This document shows, piece by piece, positions 7,383 through 16,473 of a DNA stretch of 64,000 nt. Numbering within the stretch: position 1 is the stretch's first letter; each line of letters begins with the position of its first letter. The position numbers and the translations under genes are program-made. The notes beneath the pieces were generated by a model. The model did no database searches, had not been told where the DNA came from, and saw nothing but the letters and a program-made list of their open reading frames with translations. Source of the DNA: Bifidobacterium sp. B4142 (GTDB lineage Bacteria; Actinomycetota; Actinomycetes; Actinomycetales; Bifidobacteriaceae); NCBI RefSeq assembly GCF_026537325.1, contig NZ_JAFNMJ010000001.1, positions 558,001-622,000 on the forward strand, in the 5' to 3' direction.

Positions 7383-8599
7383 GTCTCAAAGACCAACTCA
7401 AGGACGTCCTCGCCCAGGCCAACACGCTGGCGACGAAGGCGCAGGACGAGAAGCGCGACTTCACCGACGAGGAGAACACCACGATCCTCGACTTGAAGAA
7501 GAAGGCCGACGGCCTGCGTGAGCAGATCAGGAATGCCGACGAGGCCCAGGCCGCCTTCAAGGCGCTTGCCGGGCCCAAGGAGGAGGGGAAGGCCGCCTCG
7601 CCGGTCGAGCCCAAGCCGGAGACCGCCGCCAAGTCCTACGGCGAGGCGTTCGTCAGGTCCAAGGCGTACGAGGCCTTCAAAGCCGACCAGCCGCATGGCA
7701 CGCCGGTGAACATCACCGCCCGCCAGTTGCATGTCAAGGCCGACACGGCACCCCTGTCCACCGCGCTGCCCGGTGCCATCGTCCCGCAGATGCTGCCCGG
7801 ATACACTGACCTGACCTACCCGCAGCCCAACACTTTCCTCTCCCTGATCAGCATGGGCACCACCTCCAGCTCATACGTGCAGTACCGCCAGCTGGTAGCC
7901 GTCACCAACAACGCCGCCAAGGTCAAGGAAGGCGACCTGAAACCCCTGAGCACTTTGTCCACGAACGTGGCGGAGGCGCACGCTTTCACCCTCGCCGACG
8001 GCGTGAAGGTCACCAACCAGGAGCTGGCCGACGACGGGATCATCAGCTCCCTGATCGACACGGTCCTCACCCGCAACCTGGACTCCTACAAGGAGAACAT
8101 GGTCCTCAACGGGACCGGCGGGTCCGACCAGCCCACCGGCATCCTGAACACGCCAGGCACCCTGTCCGTCGCCTACGACAAGGACATCGTGCACACCGTG
8201 TCCCACGCCATCACCCAGCTCCAGCAGCTGGTGCCCGGCATCAGCATCCAGGCCATCGTCCTGAACCCCGTCGACAACGAGGCGCTCAACCTCATGCAGG
8301 ACAAGAACGACCGGTACCTGTCCAACGCGCCCTTCGCGACAGGACCCTTCACTTTGTTCGGCGTGCCCAGGATCACGTCCAGCATCGTCCCCCAGGGCAA
8401 GGCCCTGGTCGGCGACTTCCACTCGGTGCAGCTGCTGCGCAAGACCCCGCTGTCCATCCTCGCCTTCAACCAGAACGAGGACGACGCCCGGCACAACCTC
8501 ACTTACGTGCGCGCCGAGGAGGAGGACATGCTCATGATCCGCGAACCCAAGCGGATCGCCGTGGCCACCATCGCCGGCACCACTCCTGCAGCCAAGTAG
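7379..8599 (+). CDS. Major capsid protein, HK97 fold
   Basis: 406 residues. Residues 1-115 are charged and predicted coiled-coil, corresponding to the delta/scaffold domain removed by the upstream protease. The remainder has the HK97-fold pattern, including VTNQELADDG and NLDSYKENMVLNGTG (about 220-245) and a C-terminal REPKRIAVATI. The start overlaps the protease stop (ATGA). Builds the icosahedral head. Confidence 0.95.
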   Translation: MSLKDQLKDVLAQANTLATKAQDEKRDFTDEENTTILDLKKKADGLREQIRNADEAQAAFKALAGPKEEGKAASPVEPKPETAAKSYGEAFVRSKAYEAFKADQPHGTPVNITARQLHVKADTAPLSTALPGAIVPQMLPGYTDLTYPQPNTFLSLISMGTTSSSYVQYRQLVAVTNNAAKVKEGDLKPLSTLSTNVAEAHAFTLADGVKVTNQELADDGIISSLIDTVLTRNLDSYKENMVLNGTGGSDQPTGILNTPGTLSVAYDKDIVHTVSHAITQLQQLVPGISIQAIVLNPVDNEALNLMQDKNDRYLSNAPFATGPFTLFGVPRITSSIVPQGKALVGDFHSVQLLRKTPLSILAFNQNEDDARHNLTYVRAEEEDMLMIREPKRIAVATIAGTTPAAK

Positions 8600-8618
8600 C
8601 CGGCAGAAGGAGGCAGGC

Positions 8619-9155
8619 ATGAGCGATGGACAGGACCCGCAGGCCCCCTTGGCCTCGCCGGACGATCTGGCGCAGCGCCTCGGCTGCAAGCCCGACGACC
8701 CCAAGCTGGCGCTGTGCTTGCGGCTTGCCTCCGACCGGTTCACCGGCCAGTGCCGCAACCCCATCCGCAAGGCCACGGACACCATCACCCTGGACGGGAC
8801 CGGGGGGAGGACCGTACGTCTCCCCGTCTACCCCGTCCAGGATGTGAAGGATGTCCAATGCCACGGCCGGACGGTCACCCCCGAATGGTCGGCGGATGGG
8901 CTGCTCCGCTTCCCCGACCCCGTGGAGGGGTGGAGGAGCATCAAGGCAACCTACACGCACGGGTACGACCCCATCCCCGGGGACGTGGCCGACGTGGTCC
9001 TGGAACAGGCTGCGGCCATCTACCAGGTCATGCCCGGGCTGGCCTCCTGGACCACCGGCGAGGAGTCCCGCACGTACAGCGTCGCCCAATCCGTGGGCAC
9101 CAGCGCCGCATGGAGCGCAGCCATCGCCAAATACCGGATCGGAGGCATCCTATGA
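8619..9155 (+). CDS. Head-tail connector (gp6-like adaptor)
   Basis: 178 residues after an AGGAGGC ribosome site. It begins ASPDDLAQRLG and has a YTHGYDPIPGDVADVVLEQAA segment typical of gp6-like head-tail connectors that attach to portal. Its position directly after the capsid gene is the usual place. The stop overlaps the next ATG. Confidence 0.8.
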   Translation: MSDGQDPQAPLASPDDLAQRLGCKPDDPKLALCLRLASDRFTGQCRNPIRKATDTITLDGTGGRTVRLPVYPVQDVKDVQCHGRTVTPEWSADGLLRFPDPVEGWRSIKATYTHGYDPIPGDVADVVLEQAAAIYQVMPGLASWTTGEESRTYSVAQSVGTSAAWSAAIAKYRIGGIL

Positions 9156-9496
9156 CAGGCCTGCACGGGGATGCGATCACCATCATCCGCCGCACCATGG
9201 GCGAGCCGGACGTGGACGGCCAGCCGCAGGAGAACACCACGACCCGCACGGTGACGGGGTGCAGCGTGCAGCCCGTCACCCATGCTGGCGATGTGCTCTT
9301 CGAGCAGGACATCATCCTCGGCAGATGGCGGGTCATCGGCCCGCAGGGCATCATCCTCTCCGACCTGGTCGACGGGGACGACACCATCGAATGGGATGGG
9401 CACAACTACCGGCTGGCCAGCGCCGTACAGGAGTACACGCCGGCCGACGGGCTCGGCTCGCACAGCGAGCTGTACATGATGGAGGATCATCGATGA
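9152..9496 (+). CDS. Head-closure protein
   Basis: 114 residues, ATG overlapping the previous stop (ATGA). Mostly beta-rich (RTVTGCSVQPV, WRVIGPQGIIL), the size and position of the SPP1 gp16-like stopper that closes the connector. Assignment is mainly by gene order; the sequence is not strongly diagnostic. Confidence 0.7.
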   Translation: MTGLHGDAITIIRRTMGEPDVDGQPQENTTTRTVTGCSVQPVTHAGDVLFEQDIILGRWRVIGPQGIILSDLVDGDDTIEWDGHNYRLASAVQEYTPADGLGSHSELYMMEDHR

Positions 9497-9813
9497 GCAG
9501 CGGAGCCAATGTAGATGAACAATGGCTTGAGAAAAACATCCTGGAAAGCCCGGCCGTGCGCCAAGGCCTGAACGACATCGCCGCCAGGCTCCTTCCCATC
9601 TGCCAGAGGCTCGCCTACCAGGAGGGCTGCGACGAGTTCGCGGACTCTTTGAGGATAGAGACGGGCACCAGGCCGGGCACCAAGTCGCCCACCGGCATCA
9701 AACGCCCCTACGCGAGGGTGATCGCCGGCAGCGAGCACGCCTCAGAGCAGGAGCACGGCTCCCTGCGTTACCCGCGGCATGACTTTTTCCGCCGCGCAGC
9801 ATCGCAGCTTTGA
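9493..9813 (+). CDS. Neck protein, HK97 gp10-like
   Basis: 106 residues, again starting in an ATGA overlap. It contains LPICQRLAYQEG and ends with SLRYPRHDFFRRAASQL, resembling HK97 gp10-type tail-completion proteins. Third member of the connector cassette. Confidence 0.7.
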   Translation: MSSGANVDEQWLEKNILESPAVRQGLNDIAARLLPICQRLAYQEGCDEFADSLRIETGTRPGTKSPTGIKRPYARVIAGSEHASEQEHGSLRYPRHDFFRRAASQL

Positions 9814-9824
9814 GGAGGCCGACC

Positions 9825-10220
9825 ATGAACCCTGTCAAATGGCCTCAGCACCTGCAGCTGGTCAACCAGTGGATCACCGACAAGACCAAATACCGCCCGT
9901 ATACGGTCCTGCCCGATGCCAAGCATCTGAAAACGGCCTTGCCTCTGATCAAGACAAGCTTGAGCCCGTCCGGCTCGATGGGCCCGGTGGAACGCTCCGT
10001 GAGCGTGGACATCGACCTGCTCGCCAAGTCCTGGACTGGCATGAACCTGCTGATCCAGACCATGGACTCGTGCATGGCCTCCCTGGCCGGCAACGGCAAC
10101 AAATACGGATACGTGGACGACATCTCAGGCAGCGCTTTTGCTGACGTGCCTTTCGGCGACCCGGCCATCCTGCGCTGCACCGCCACTTTCAGCCTCGTCA
10201 TGAGGCCCATGAGCGGCTGA
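9825..10220 (+). CDS. Tail terminator protein
   Basis: 131 residues from ATG 9825, chosen because GAGGAGG lies 6-7 bases upstream; an in-frame TTG at 9810 is less likely. Position between the neck protein and the major tail protein, and the size, match tail terminator proteins that cap the tail tube for joining to the head. No catalytic motif. Confidence 0.7.
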   Translation: MNPVKWPQHLQLVNQWITDKTKYRPYTVLPDAKHLKTALPLIKTSLSPSGSMGPVERSVSVDIDLLAKSWTGMNLLIQTMDSCMASLAGNGNKYGYVDDISGSAFADVPFGDPAILRCTATFSLVMRPMSG

Positions 10221-10246
10221 ACCCAACTAAAACAATCCATTTTTCA

Positions 10247-10273
10247 GGCCACTCCGGATGGGGTGGCCTTTTG
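10247..10273 (+). terminator. Terminator/attenuator before the major tail gene
   Basis: GGCCACTCC (10247-10255), a GGAT loop, and GGGGTGGCC (10260-10268) form a 9-bp stem with one wobble, followed by TTTTG. It lies 24 bases before the major tail protein ATG and could allow the tail gene to be expressed at a level different from the head genes. Confidence 0.65.
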
Positions 10274-10296
10274 TGCATATGCAAAAGGAGCATCAT

Positions 10297-11043
10297 ATGA
10301 CCGACAGCACCACCTCCAGCCTGTCCGACGGCACCAAGGACGAGGGGGCCAAGACCGGAACCCCGACGACCACTACTGCGCCTAACACCCCGACGACCCC
10401 TGCCGCGCCTGCACAGACGGCGACCATCGCCGACGTGCAGCAGTACATGCAGAACAATCCCGGCAACGTGCGCAAGCACGCCACGATGATCATCGCCATC
10501 GCCGACTATTCGACTCCAGCGCCGGAACAGTTCTTCGGTCCCGACGGGCTGCCACGCCAGCTGCCTGACGGGTACAAGCAGTTAGGCTACGTGACCACCA
10601 AGGGCGTGGTGGAAAAGCGCAGCGTCAAGACCGACGACACGACCATGCTGCAGGACCTTGAGCCTGTCCGCTCCGACTTGAGCTCCTCCACACGCCAGAT
10701 CGACGTCACCTTCGGCGAGGCGAACGCTTACACGGAGGCTTTAAGGGCCGGACTGCCGGTCGCCTCATGGCCGGAAAGCAAGGACTCCAAGACCTGGTCC
10801 TACACGGAGCACGGGCTCAGCCAGCTGCCCCTTTACCGCATCTACCTGATCGCCCAGGACGGGGTGGGCGCAGACGCCGTCTACCGGGTGGAATTCGCCT
10901 ACAAGGCGACCATCAGCGGCTTCGGCGACCGGACCCTGGACCGCGCCGACACCGAGGACCTCGGCTTCACCTTCGACGTTTTGACCGACGAGAGGACCGG
11001 CAAGCAGTACGACAAGGCCTCCAGCGCCAAAACCGCCGCCTGA
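10297..11043 (+). CDS. Major tail protein
   Basis: 248 residues from ATG 10297, preceded by AAAAGGAGC; earlier in-frame ATG codons fall inside the terminator region. The N-terminus (residues 1-45) is Thr/Pro/Ala-rich and disordered, followed by a beta-rich tail-tube domain with TFGEANAYTEALRAGLPVAS and a final FTFDVLTDERTGKQYDKASS. Builds the tail tube of a non-contractile tail. Confidence 0.85.
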   Translation: MTDSTTSSLSDGTKDEGAKTGTPTTTTAPNTPTTPAAPAQTATIADVQQYMQNNPGNVRKHATMIIAIADYSTPAPEQFFGPDGLPRQLPDGYKQLGYVTTKGVVEKRSVKTDDTTMLQDLEPVRSDLSSSTRQIDVTFGEANAYTEALRAGLPVASWPESKDSKTWSYTEHGLSQLPLYRIYLIAQDGVGADAVYRVEFAYKATISGFGDRTLDRADTEDLGFTFDVLTDERTGKQYDKASSAKTAA

Positions 11044-11079
11044 CCGCTAACCCACACAAAACATATCTAAGGAGCATCA

Positions 11080-11406
11080 ATGTCCACACAGTATTCCCTC
11101 CACGCGATCCGTCAGAAGTACAAGGAGACCCACCACGGGGTCACCGACACGATCGACTTCACCGTCAAGGACGGCAAGGATGCGCGCGTCTACCACATCG
11201 AGCACCCACTGCTCCAGTCCAACAAGACCAAGGAGGCGGTCACCGCCGCCACCACCGACATCGACATGGTCAAGGCCGTGCTCGGCGACCAGTGGGATGA
11301 CTTCATCAAGGACGACGGGCAGGTGTCCGACGTGATGCTGCTGCTCAACGAGATCAGCGAGCAGATGGAGGCCGCAACACCTGAAGGGGTCCCTACACGG
11401 CGCTAG
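11080..11406 (+). CDS. Tail assembly chaperone, gpG-like
   Basis: 108 residues between the major tail and tape measure genes, the invariant place for tail assembly chaperones. Strong AAGGAGC site. It ends at TAG 11404-11406. The -1 frame from 11403 stays open for 93 more codons, so a longer fusion product made by ribosomal frameshifting is expected, as for lambda gpG/gpGT. Confidence 0.85.
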   Translation: MSTQYSLHAIRQKYKETHHGVTDTIDFTVKDGKDARVYHIEHPLLQSNKTKEAVTAATTDIDMVKAVLGDQWDDFIKDDGQVSDVMLLLNEISEQMEAATPEGVPTRR

Positions 11407-11684
11407 ACCTCCTCGACGCTGACGGCCACCCGGAGGAGCTGGAAGCCGCCCTGTGCGAGCAGTACAGCCCCCGTGACCCGATCGCGGAGTACTGGCGCGG
11501 AGACATCACCCTGAGAGCCCTCGCTGTCCTTGTGCGCGGGCTCAAACCCTTCAACCCGCTCTCCCTGGCCATCGCCAGGGACCAGCAGGAGAAGGACAAG
11601 CACCATCGGCCCGAAGACGACCTCGACGGGCAGACGAAAACAGAACTGGACGCCCTGGCGTCCCGCATCATCCCAGGAGGCTGA
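11403..11684 (+). CDS. Tail chaperone T-extension, reached by -1 frameshift
   Basis: An open stretch of 93 codons in the -1 frame relative to the upstream gene, beginning LDLLDADGHPEELEAAL and ending ASRIIPGG before TGA 11682-11684. It has no credible start codon or ribosome site of its own, so it is probably made only as a fusion. Shifting must occur before the TAG at 11404; the homopolymeric GGGGTCCCT (11386-11394) is the best candidate, though it is not a textbook heptamer. The tape measure ATG follows 2 bases after the stop. Confidence 0.7.
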   Translation, partial: LDLLDADGHPEELEAALCEQYSPRDPIAEYWRGDITLRALAVLVRGLKPFNPLSLAIARDQQEKDKHHRPEDDLDGQTKTELDALASRIIPGG

Positions 11685-11686
11685 AC

Positions 11687-14600
11687 ATGGCCGGCGTGAA
11701 CTCGGTGTGGATGGACGTCCTCCCCAATCTCGCGAATTTCGCCAAACTCCTGCTGACGGGAACAACGGACGCCGCCAAGCAGGCCGGCGCAGCCTCCGGG
11801 AAAGCCTGGTCGCAGTCCATGGCGGCCGCCTCCAAGACCGACGTGCTCAAAGCCCAGGTCGACACCCTCAAGGATGCCGAAGCCAAAGCCAAGCGCGCCG
11901 TGGAGGACGCCACCCGGGACATCTCCAAAGCCCGCGACCGTGCCGCCGTAGCCGCCAAAAACCAGGAGGCCGCCGAAAAGCGCCTGTCCGAGCAAGTAAA
12001 AAAATACGGGGAAGGCTCCTCCCAAGCCTTGAAGGCCGAAGCGCAGCTCACGGCTGCCCGGGGCAAAGCACGTCAGGCCGACGACCAGGTGGAACGCTCC
12101 GAAAAAGCCATCGCAGCCGCCCACAAGCAGAGCAAGACGACCACCGAACAGCTGGCAAAGGCCAACAAAGAGCTCGCCAAAACAGCCGACGAGCAACCCC
12201 CCAAGTGGGCCAACTTCGGCCAGTCCCTGGAAGGGGTCGGCAGCAAGTCCAGCAAGCTCAAAGGCGTCTGGGACAAGGCCAGGACCAGCCTCAGCCTGCT
12301 GGGCGTCGGCCTGGGGGCTGTCGGCATCGCCCAGTGGATGAAATCCAGCGCCGACGCAGCCGAAGGCTTTCAGAAGCAGATGAACCTCCTGGTCACCGCC
12401 GGAGGCGAGTCCACCAAGAACCTGCATGGCGTGGAGGAGGGCATCAAGGACATAGCGGTGCAGACCGGCATCAGCACCAGCCAGCTCGCCGAAGGCATGT
12501 ACACCATGGAGAAGGCCCAGATCCGCGGGGCCAACGGGCTCAAGGTCCTCAAAGCAGCAGCCCAAGGAGCCACCGACGAGCAGGTCGACCTGGGGGTCAT
12601 GACCAACGCCCTGACCTCCATCATGCGCTCCTACAACATCCCCACCGGCAAGGCCTCCAGCGTCACCAACCAGCTGGTAGCCGCCAGCGGTGCCGCGAAG
12701 ACCAGCATGCAGGAGTTCGCCGGCTCCCTGTCCACGGTCCTCCCGGTCGCCTCGGCGGCCGGCATCAGCTTCGCCGAGGTCGGCGGAGCCGAGGCTACCC
12801 TGACCTCGCACGGCACCAGCGCGCAGGAGTCCACCCAGGAGCTGGCCAACACGATCCGCGCCCTCCAGGCCCCGAACTCCGTGGCCATCAAGGAGATGCA
12901 GCAGTTCGGCATCAGCAGCGTGGACGTGGCCCAGAACCTGGGCAAACGCGGCTTGACCGGCACGATCAGCTACCTGTCCGAAACCATCCTCAAACACATG
13001 GGCCCATCCGGGACCATCCTGCTCAACGCTTTCAACCAATCAAAATTTGCTGCTGAAGACGCGGCCACCATGTTCGGCAAGCTCACCGGCAAGGCCAAAG
13101 AGCTCGCCAAGGGCGTCATGGACGGGTCCGTGACACTTAACGACTACCGGCAAGGGCTGAAAGCGCTCCCTGACCAGCAGGCCGCCCTCGTGCGCCAGTG
13201 GCAACAGATGTACTCCACAAGCAAGGGCTTCAACGACCAGCTCAAGCAAGGCAGCCCCCAGGCGCAGACCTACACCGAGGCCCTGAAAAAGATCATGGGC
13301 GGGGCCACCGGCATGAACACCGCCCTGATGCTCTCCGGCGGCAGCACGAGAACCTTCGCCAACAACGTGAAGGGCATCAGCGACGCCGCCAAGCAGAACG
13401 GCAAGGACATTTCCACGTGGAAGGAGACGCAGAACACCGCCCGCGTGCAGACCGAACGCTTCAACCAGGTGCTGGAGACCTCCCGCATCACGCTCGCGTC
13501 CAAGTTCCTGCCCGCCATCACCGGCAGCATGAAGGGGCTCACAGACGGGGCAATGGCCGTCAAGTCCTTTACTGACAGGCACAAAACGCTCACCAAGGTG
13601 CTGCTAGCTGTCGGCGGAGGCTTCACGGCAGTCGTTTTGGGAGCCAATTTGGCCGCAAAGGCAGTGAAGCTCACCAAGGTAGCCTTCGACTTCCTCCTGC
13701 AAGGTTTCACCAAGAGCAACCCAATCGGCTGGATCGTCACCGGGATCATGCTGGTGGTATCCGCTTTCAAGACCGCCTACGACAACATCAAACCCTTCCA
13801 CGACTTCGTGGACGAGCAGGTGGGCGAGATCAAGCAGATGGGCCAAAAACTGGGCCAGTTCTTCTCCGGCCCGTTCGTGAACTTCTTCAAAACCGCATGG
13901 TCCAAGGTCACCGGCGTTGCCAAGGGCGCTGTGAACGTGCTCAAAACTGTCGTGCATGGGATCAGCCAGGCGTTCAAATTCCTCATCACCTTCGTCCTGA
14001 CGGTGTTCCTCACACCCTGGGTGGTGGCCTTCAACCTGCTCAAGAAGCCGGTGGAGGACCTGTGGCACAAGGTCATCCAGCCTGCCTTCGACGGCATCAG
14101 GCAAGCCATGGGCACGGCTTGGAACTGGATCAGCGCGCATGTGCTCGAACCCTTCAAATCGGGTGTCAATGCGCTGGGCGATGCCTGGAACGGCTTTTAT
14201 CAGCAGCATATCCGCCCCGTATGGGACTGGATAGTGGCAAAGTTCCGTGACTCGTGGAACTGGATCTTTCGGCATGTGGTCACCCCCTTCCGCGAGGTTT
14301 CCAAGACTATCGGACTTGCCTGGAAGAGCCTCTACGACGACTACATCCGCCCCGTCTGGGACTGGATCGTGACCAAATGCCGGGACGCGTGGAATTGGAT
14401 CAGCGCCAATGTTTTCGAGCCTTTCAAGAACGGCATCCATGCCATCGGGCAGGCTTTCGAGACGACCAAGGACTGGATCGGACGCTCCTGGGACCAGATC
14501 AAAGATGCGGCGGCCAAGCCGGTCCGCTGGGTGGTCGACACCGTGTACACCAACGGCATCCAGGCTGTATGGAACAAGGTGGCCGGCGCTGTCGGATTGC

Positions 14601-15724
14601 ACCTGAATCTGCCTGACGCACATTTCGCGGAGGGCGGCATCAACCCGGGGTATGCGCCGGGCCAGGATACGATCCTGGCGATGACCTCGCCCGGCGAAGC
14701 CTGGATGGTGCCCGAATGGGTGCGCGCCGTAGGCGCGGACAACGTCTACCGCTGGAACCGCCTGGCCCGCCAGGCAGGCCCTGCGGCCGTGCGGGCTGAC
14801 ATGGGCTTCGCATCGGGCGGGATTGTGCCCCGCTTCGATCTGGGCGGCATCGTCCAGAATGCGGAGCATTGGCTGTCCGACGCGGCCAAGAGCATCGGCG
14901 ATTTCATGAGCGACCCTGGGGGGACCATCTCCCGGCTGATCGTGGACCCGGTCAAGCAGCTGCTGGGCGGCATCGGCGCAGGCGACTGGGGGCGGATGAT
15001 CGCCCAGCTGCCGATCAAGACCATGCAGGCGCTGGTCGACAAGGTCAAAAGCATGGCGGCCAGCCTGTTCGCCTCGGCGGCATCCTCCGGCTCGCCGGCT
15101 CCCGGCGGCAATGGGGGCGCTGGCGTGCAACGCTGGCGTCCCCTGGTGGTGCAGGCCCTGCACATGCTGGGCCAGCCTGACAGCTGGACCGACACGGTGC
15201 TCCGGAGGATGAACCAGGAGAGCGGCGGGAACCCGAACGCGATCAACAACTGGGACAGCAACGCCAAGGCCGGCATGCCGTCGCAGGGGCTGATGCAGAC
15301 CATCCCCGGCACTTTCGCGGCCTATGCAGGGCCTTTCGCCGGTCGGCCGATCACGGACCCGCTGGCCAACATTTACGCTGGCCTGAATTACGCGCTGCAC
15401 CGGTATGGGAGCCTGTCGGCCCTGGACCGGCCTGGCGGGTATGCAGAGGGTGGCATCGTGCCCAGCCTGTACGACAAGGGCGGCTACCTGGCTCCCGGCA
15501 CGACCCTGGTCAGCAACCAGACCCGGGATCCGGAGCTGGTGCTGACCGGCGACCAGCAGCGGGCGCTCTTCAGCAAGCCGTCGCCGGCTGATGCGCCGAC
15601 GGAAAAGCAAGTGCAGATCACGGTCAACGTCAATGCCCTGGATGTGCGCGACAAGCAGGCTTTGGGCGCGTACATCGCCGAGCGGACGCGGATGGCGAAT
15701 ATCAAGGTGGGAGGCTTGTCGTGA
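11687..15724 (+). CDS. Tail tape measure protein with transglycosylase domain
   Basis: 1,345 residues, setting tail length and probably helping DNA entry. Residues about 30-170 are Lys/Ala-rich coiled coil. Hydrophobic segments lie near 643-655 and 685-700 (NPIGWIVTGIMLVVSAF). Three 45-residue repeats occupy about 799-933. Residues about 1145-1245 are a lytic transglycosylase (SLT) domain with catalytic-type Glu1178 in NQESGGNP, then GLMQTIPGTF and NIYAGLNYAL, which could open peptidoglycan during infection. Start ATG 11687 follows AGGAGG. The stop overlaps the next ATG/GTG. Confidence 0.93.
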   Translation: MAGVNSVWMDVLPNLANFAKLLLTGTTDAAKQAGAASGKAWSQSMAAASKTDVLKAQVDTLKDAEAKAKRAVEDATRDISKARDRAAVAAKNQEAAEKRLSEQVKKYGEGSSQALKAEAQLTAARGKARQADDQVERSEKAIAAAHKQSKTTTEQLAKANKELAKTADEQPPKWANFGQSLEGVGSKSSKLKGVWDKARTSLSLLGVGLGAVGIAQWMKSSADAAEGFQKQMNLLVTAGGESTKNLHGVEEGIKDIAVQTGISTSQLAEGMYTMEKAQIRGANGLKVLKAAAQGATDEQVDLGVMTNALTSIMRSYNIPTGKASSVTNQLVAASGAAKTSMQEFAGSLSTVLPVASAAGISFAEVGGAEATLTSHGTSAQESTQELANTIRALQAPNSVAIKEMQQFGISSVDVAQNLGKRGLTGTISYLSETILKHMGPSGTILLNAFNQSKFAAEDAATMFGKLTGKAKELAKGVMDGSVTLNDYRQGLKALPDQQAALVRQWQQMYSTSKGFNDQLKQGSPQAQTYTEALKKIMGGATGMNTALMLSGGSTRTFANNVKGISDAAKQNGKDISTWKETQNTARVQTERFNQVLETSRITLASKFLPAITGSMKGLTDGAMAVKSFTDRHKTLTKVLLAVGGGFTAVVLGANLAAKAVKLTKVAFDFLLQGFTKSNPIGWIVTGIMLVVSAFKTAYDNIKPFHDFVDEQVGEIKQMGQKLGQFFSGPFVNFFKTAWSKVTGVAKGAVNVLKTVVHGISQAFKFLITFVLTVFLTPWVVAFNLLKKPVEDLWHKVIQPAFDGIRQAMGTAWNWISAHVLEPFKSGVNALGDAWNGFYQQHIRPVWDWIVAKFRDSWNWIFRHVVTPFREVSKTIGLAWKSLYDDYIRPVWDWIVTKCRDAWNWISANVFEPFKNGIHAIGQAFETTKDWIGRSWDQIKDAAAKPVRWVVDTVYTNGIQAVWNKVAGAVGLHLNLPDAHFAEGGINPGYAPGQDTILAMTSPGEAWMVPEWVRAVGADNVYRWNRLARQAGPAAVRADMGFASGGIVPRFDLGGIVQNAEHWLSDAAKSIGDFMSDPGGTISRLIVDPVKQLLGGIGAGDWGRMIAQLPIKTMQALVDKVKSMAASLFASAASSGSPAPGGNGGAGVQRWRPLVVQALHMLGQPDSWTDTVLRRMNQESGGNPNAINNWDSNAKAGMPSQGLMQTIPGTFAAYAGPFAGRPITDPLANIYAGLNYALHRYGSLSALDRPGGYAEGGIVPSLYDKGGYLAPGTTLVSNQTRDPELVLTGDQQRALFSKPSPADAPTEKQVQITVNVNALDVRDKQALGAYIAERTRMANIKVGGLS
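14081..14485 (+). repeat. Three 45-residue repeats inside the tape measure
   Basis: Three consecutive 135-base units encode related segments of the form RPVWDWIV..RD.WNWI..(H/N)V..PF. The second and third share RPVWDWIV and begin at about 14216 and 14351; the first (PAFDGIRQAMGTAWNWIS) is more diverged. Repeat number in tape measure proteins is known to relate to tail length. Confidence 0.7.
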
Positions 15725-16470
15725 CGAGTGTCACCGTGCAGAGCGATGTGGACAGCCTGCGCTTCGATGGCTTCACCCGCTACCAGCTGCTCTCCCGGAA
15801 GGGGGAGGTGTGGGGCTTGGAGGGGATGGACGGCTGGGATGGCACGCCGGCCCCCAGGGAGTCGCCGGCAGACATCCCCCAGTCGGACGGCGCGTACATG
15901 CCGTCCCGGCTGACGGTGGGCAGCCGGGTGCTGACCATCCGCTGCCTGGTCAAGACCCTGGACAGCCTGGCTGCATCCATGGTCAGGGACCGGGTGTGCG
16001 ACCTGATGACCCGGACTCTGACCGTCACGGTGACGGACCCGTCGGGGATGCGGCAGTGCTCCGGCTACCTGTCCGCCGACCCGGCCACGACCATGGTCTT
16101 CTGGGGCCAGGCGGTCAGTTTCAGCCTGATCGTCACCTGCCCGGACCCGCTCAAGTACGGGCGTCTGATCGTCTGCCAGCCGGATCCTGCCGGGGATCTG
16201 TCCGCGGCAAACCCGGGGACGCTGCCGGCATGGCCGCATGCGCGCGTGGAGGGCCCGGTACGGCAGCTGTCCCTCTCCCAGGGGGGCCGTCAGGTCGTCT
16301 GGGCTGGCGAGGCCGACGGCCTGGACCTTGATTTCCGGGACATGATGCCCAGCGCCGGCGACTTGGTGCGAGACCAGGCCTTCCGCCTTCCGCCCGGGTC
16401 CAGCATCGTGCAGTACACGGTCAGCCTCGGGGCACGGCTGATCCTCACGTTCCGCCCTGCCTGGAGGTGA
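15721..16470 (+). CDS. Distal tail protein (Dit-like)
   Basis: 249 residues, GTG start overlapping the tape measure stop. Position right after the tape measure and a beta-rich make-up (SRVLTIRCLVKTLDS, VSFSLIVTCPDPLKYG) fit the distal tail hub of siphoviruses. The TCPDPLKY stretch resembles Dit/phage-tail family proteins. Confidence 0.75.
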   Translation: MTSVTVQSDVDSLRFDGFTRYQLLSRKGEVWGLEGMDGWDGTPAPRESPADIPQSDGAYMPSRLTVGSRVLTIRCLVKTLDSLAASMVRDRVCDLMTRTLTVTVTDPSGMRQCSGYLSADPATTMVFWGQAVSFSLIVTCPDPLKYGRLIVCQPDPAGDLSAANPGTLPAWPHARVEGPVRQLSLSQGGRQVVWAGEADGLDLDFRDMMPSAGDLVRDQAFRLPPGSSIVQYTVSLGARLILTFRPAWR

Positions 16471-16473
16471 CCC

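Noticed and set aside
13604-15610. Open minus-strand frame of 668 codons opposite the tape measure gene
   Set aside because: Composition-driven mirror of a well-supported gene, rich in His, Arg and Pro with no domain.
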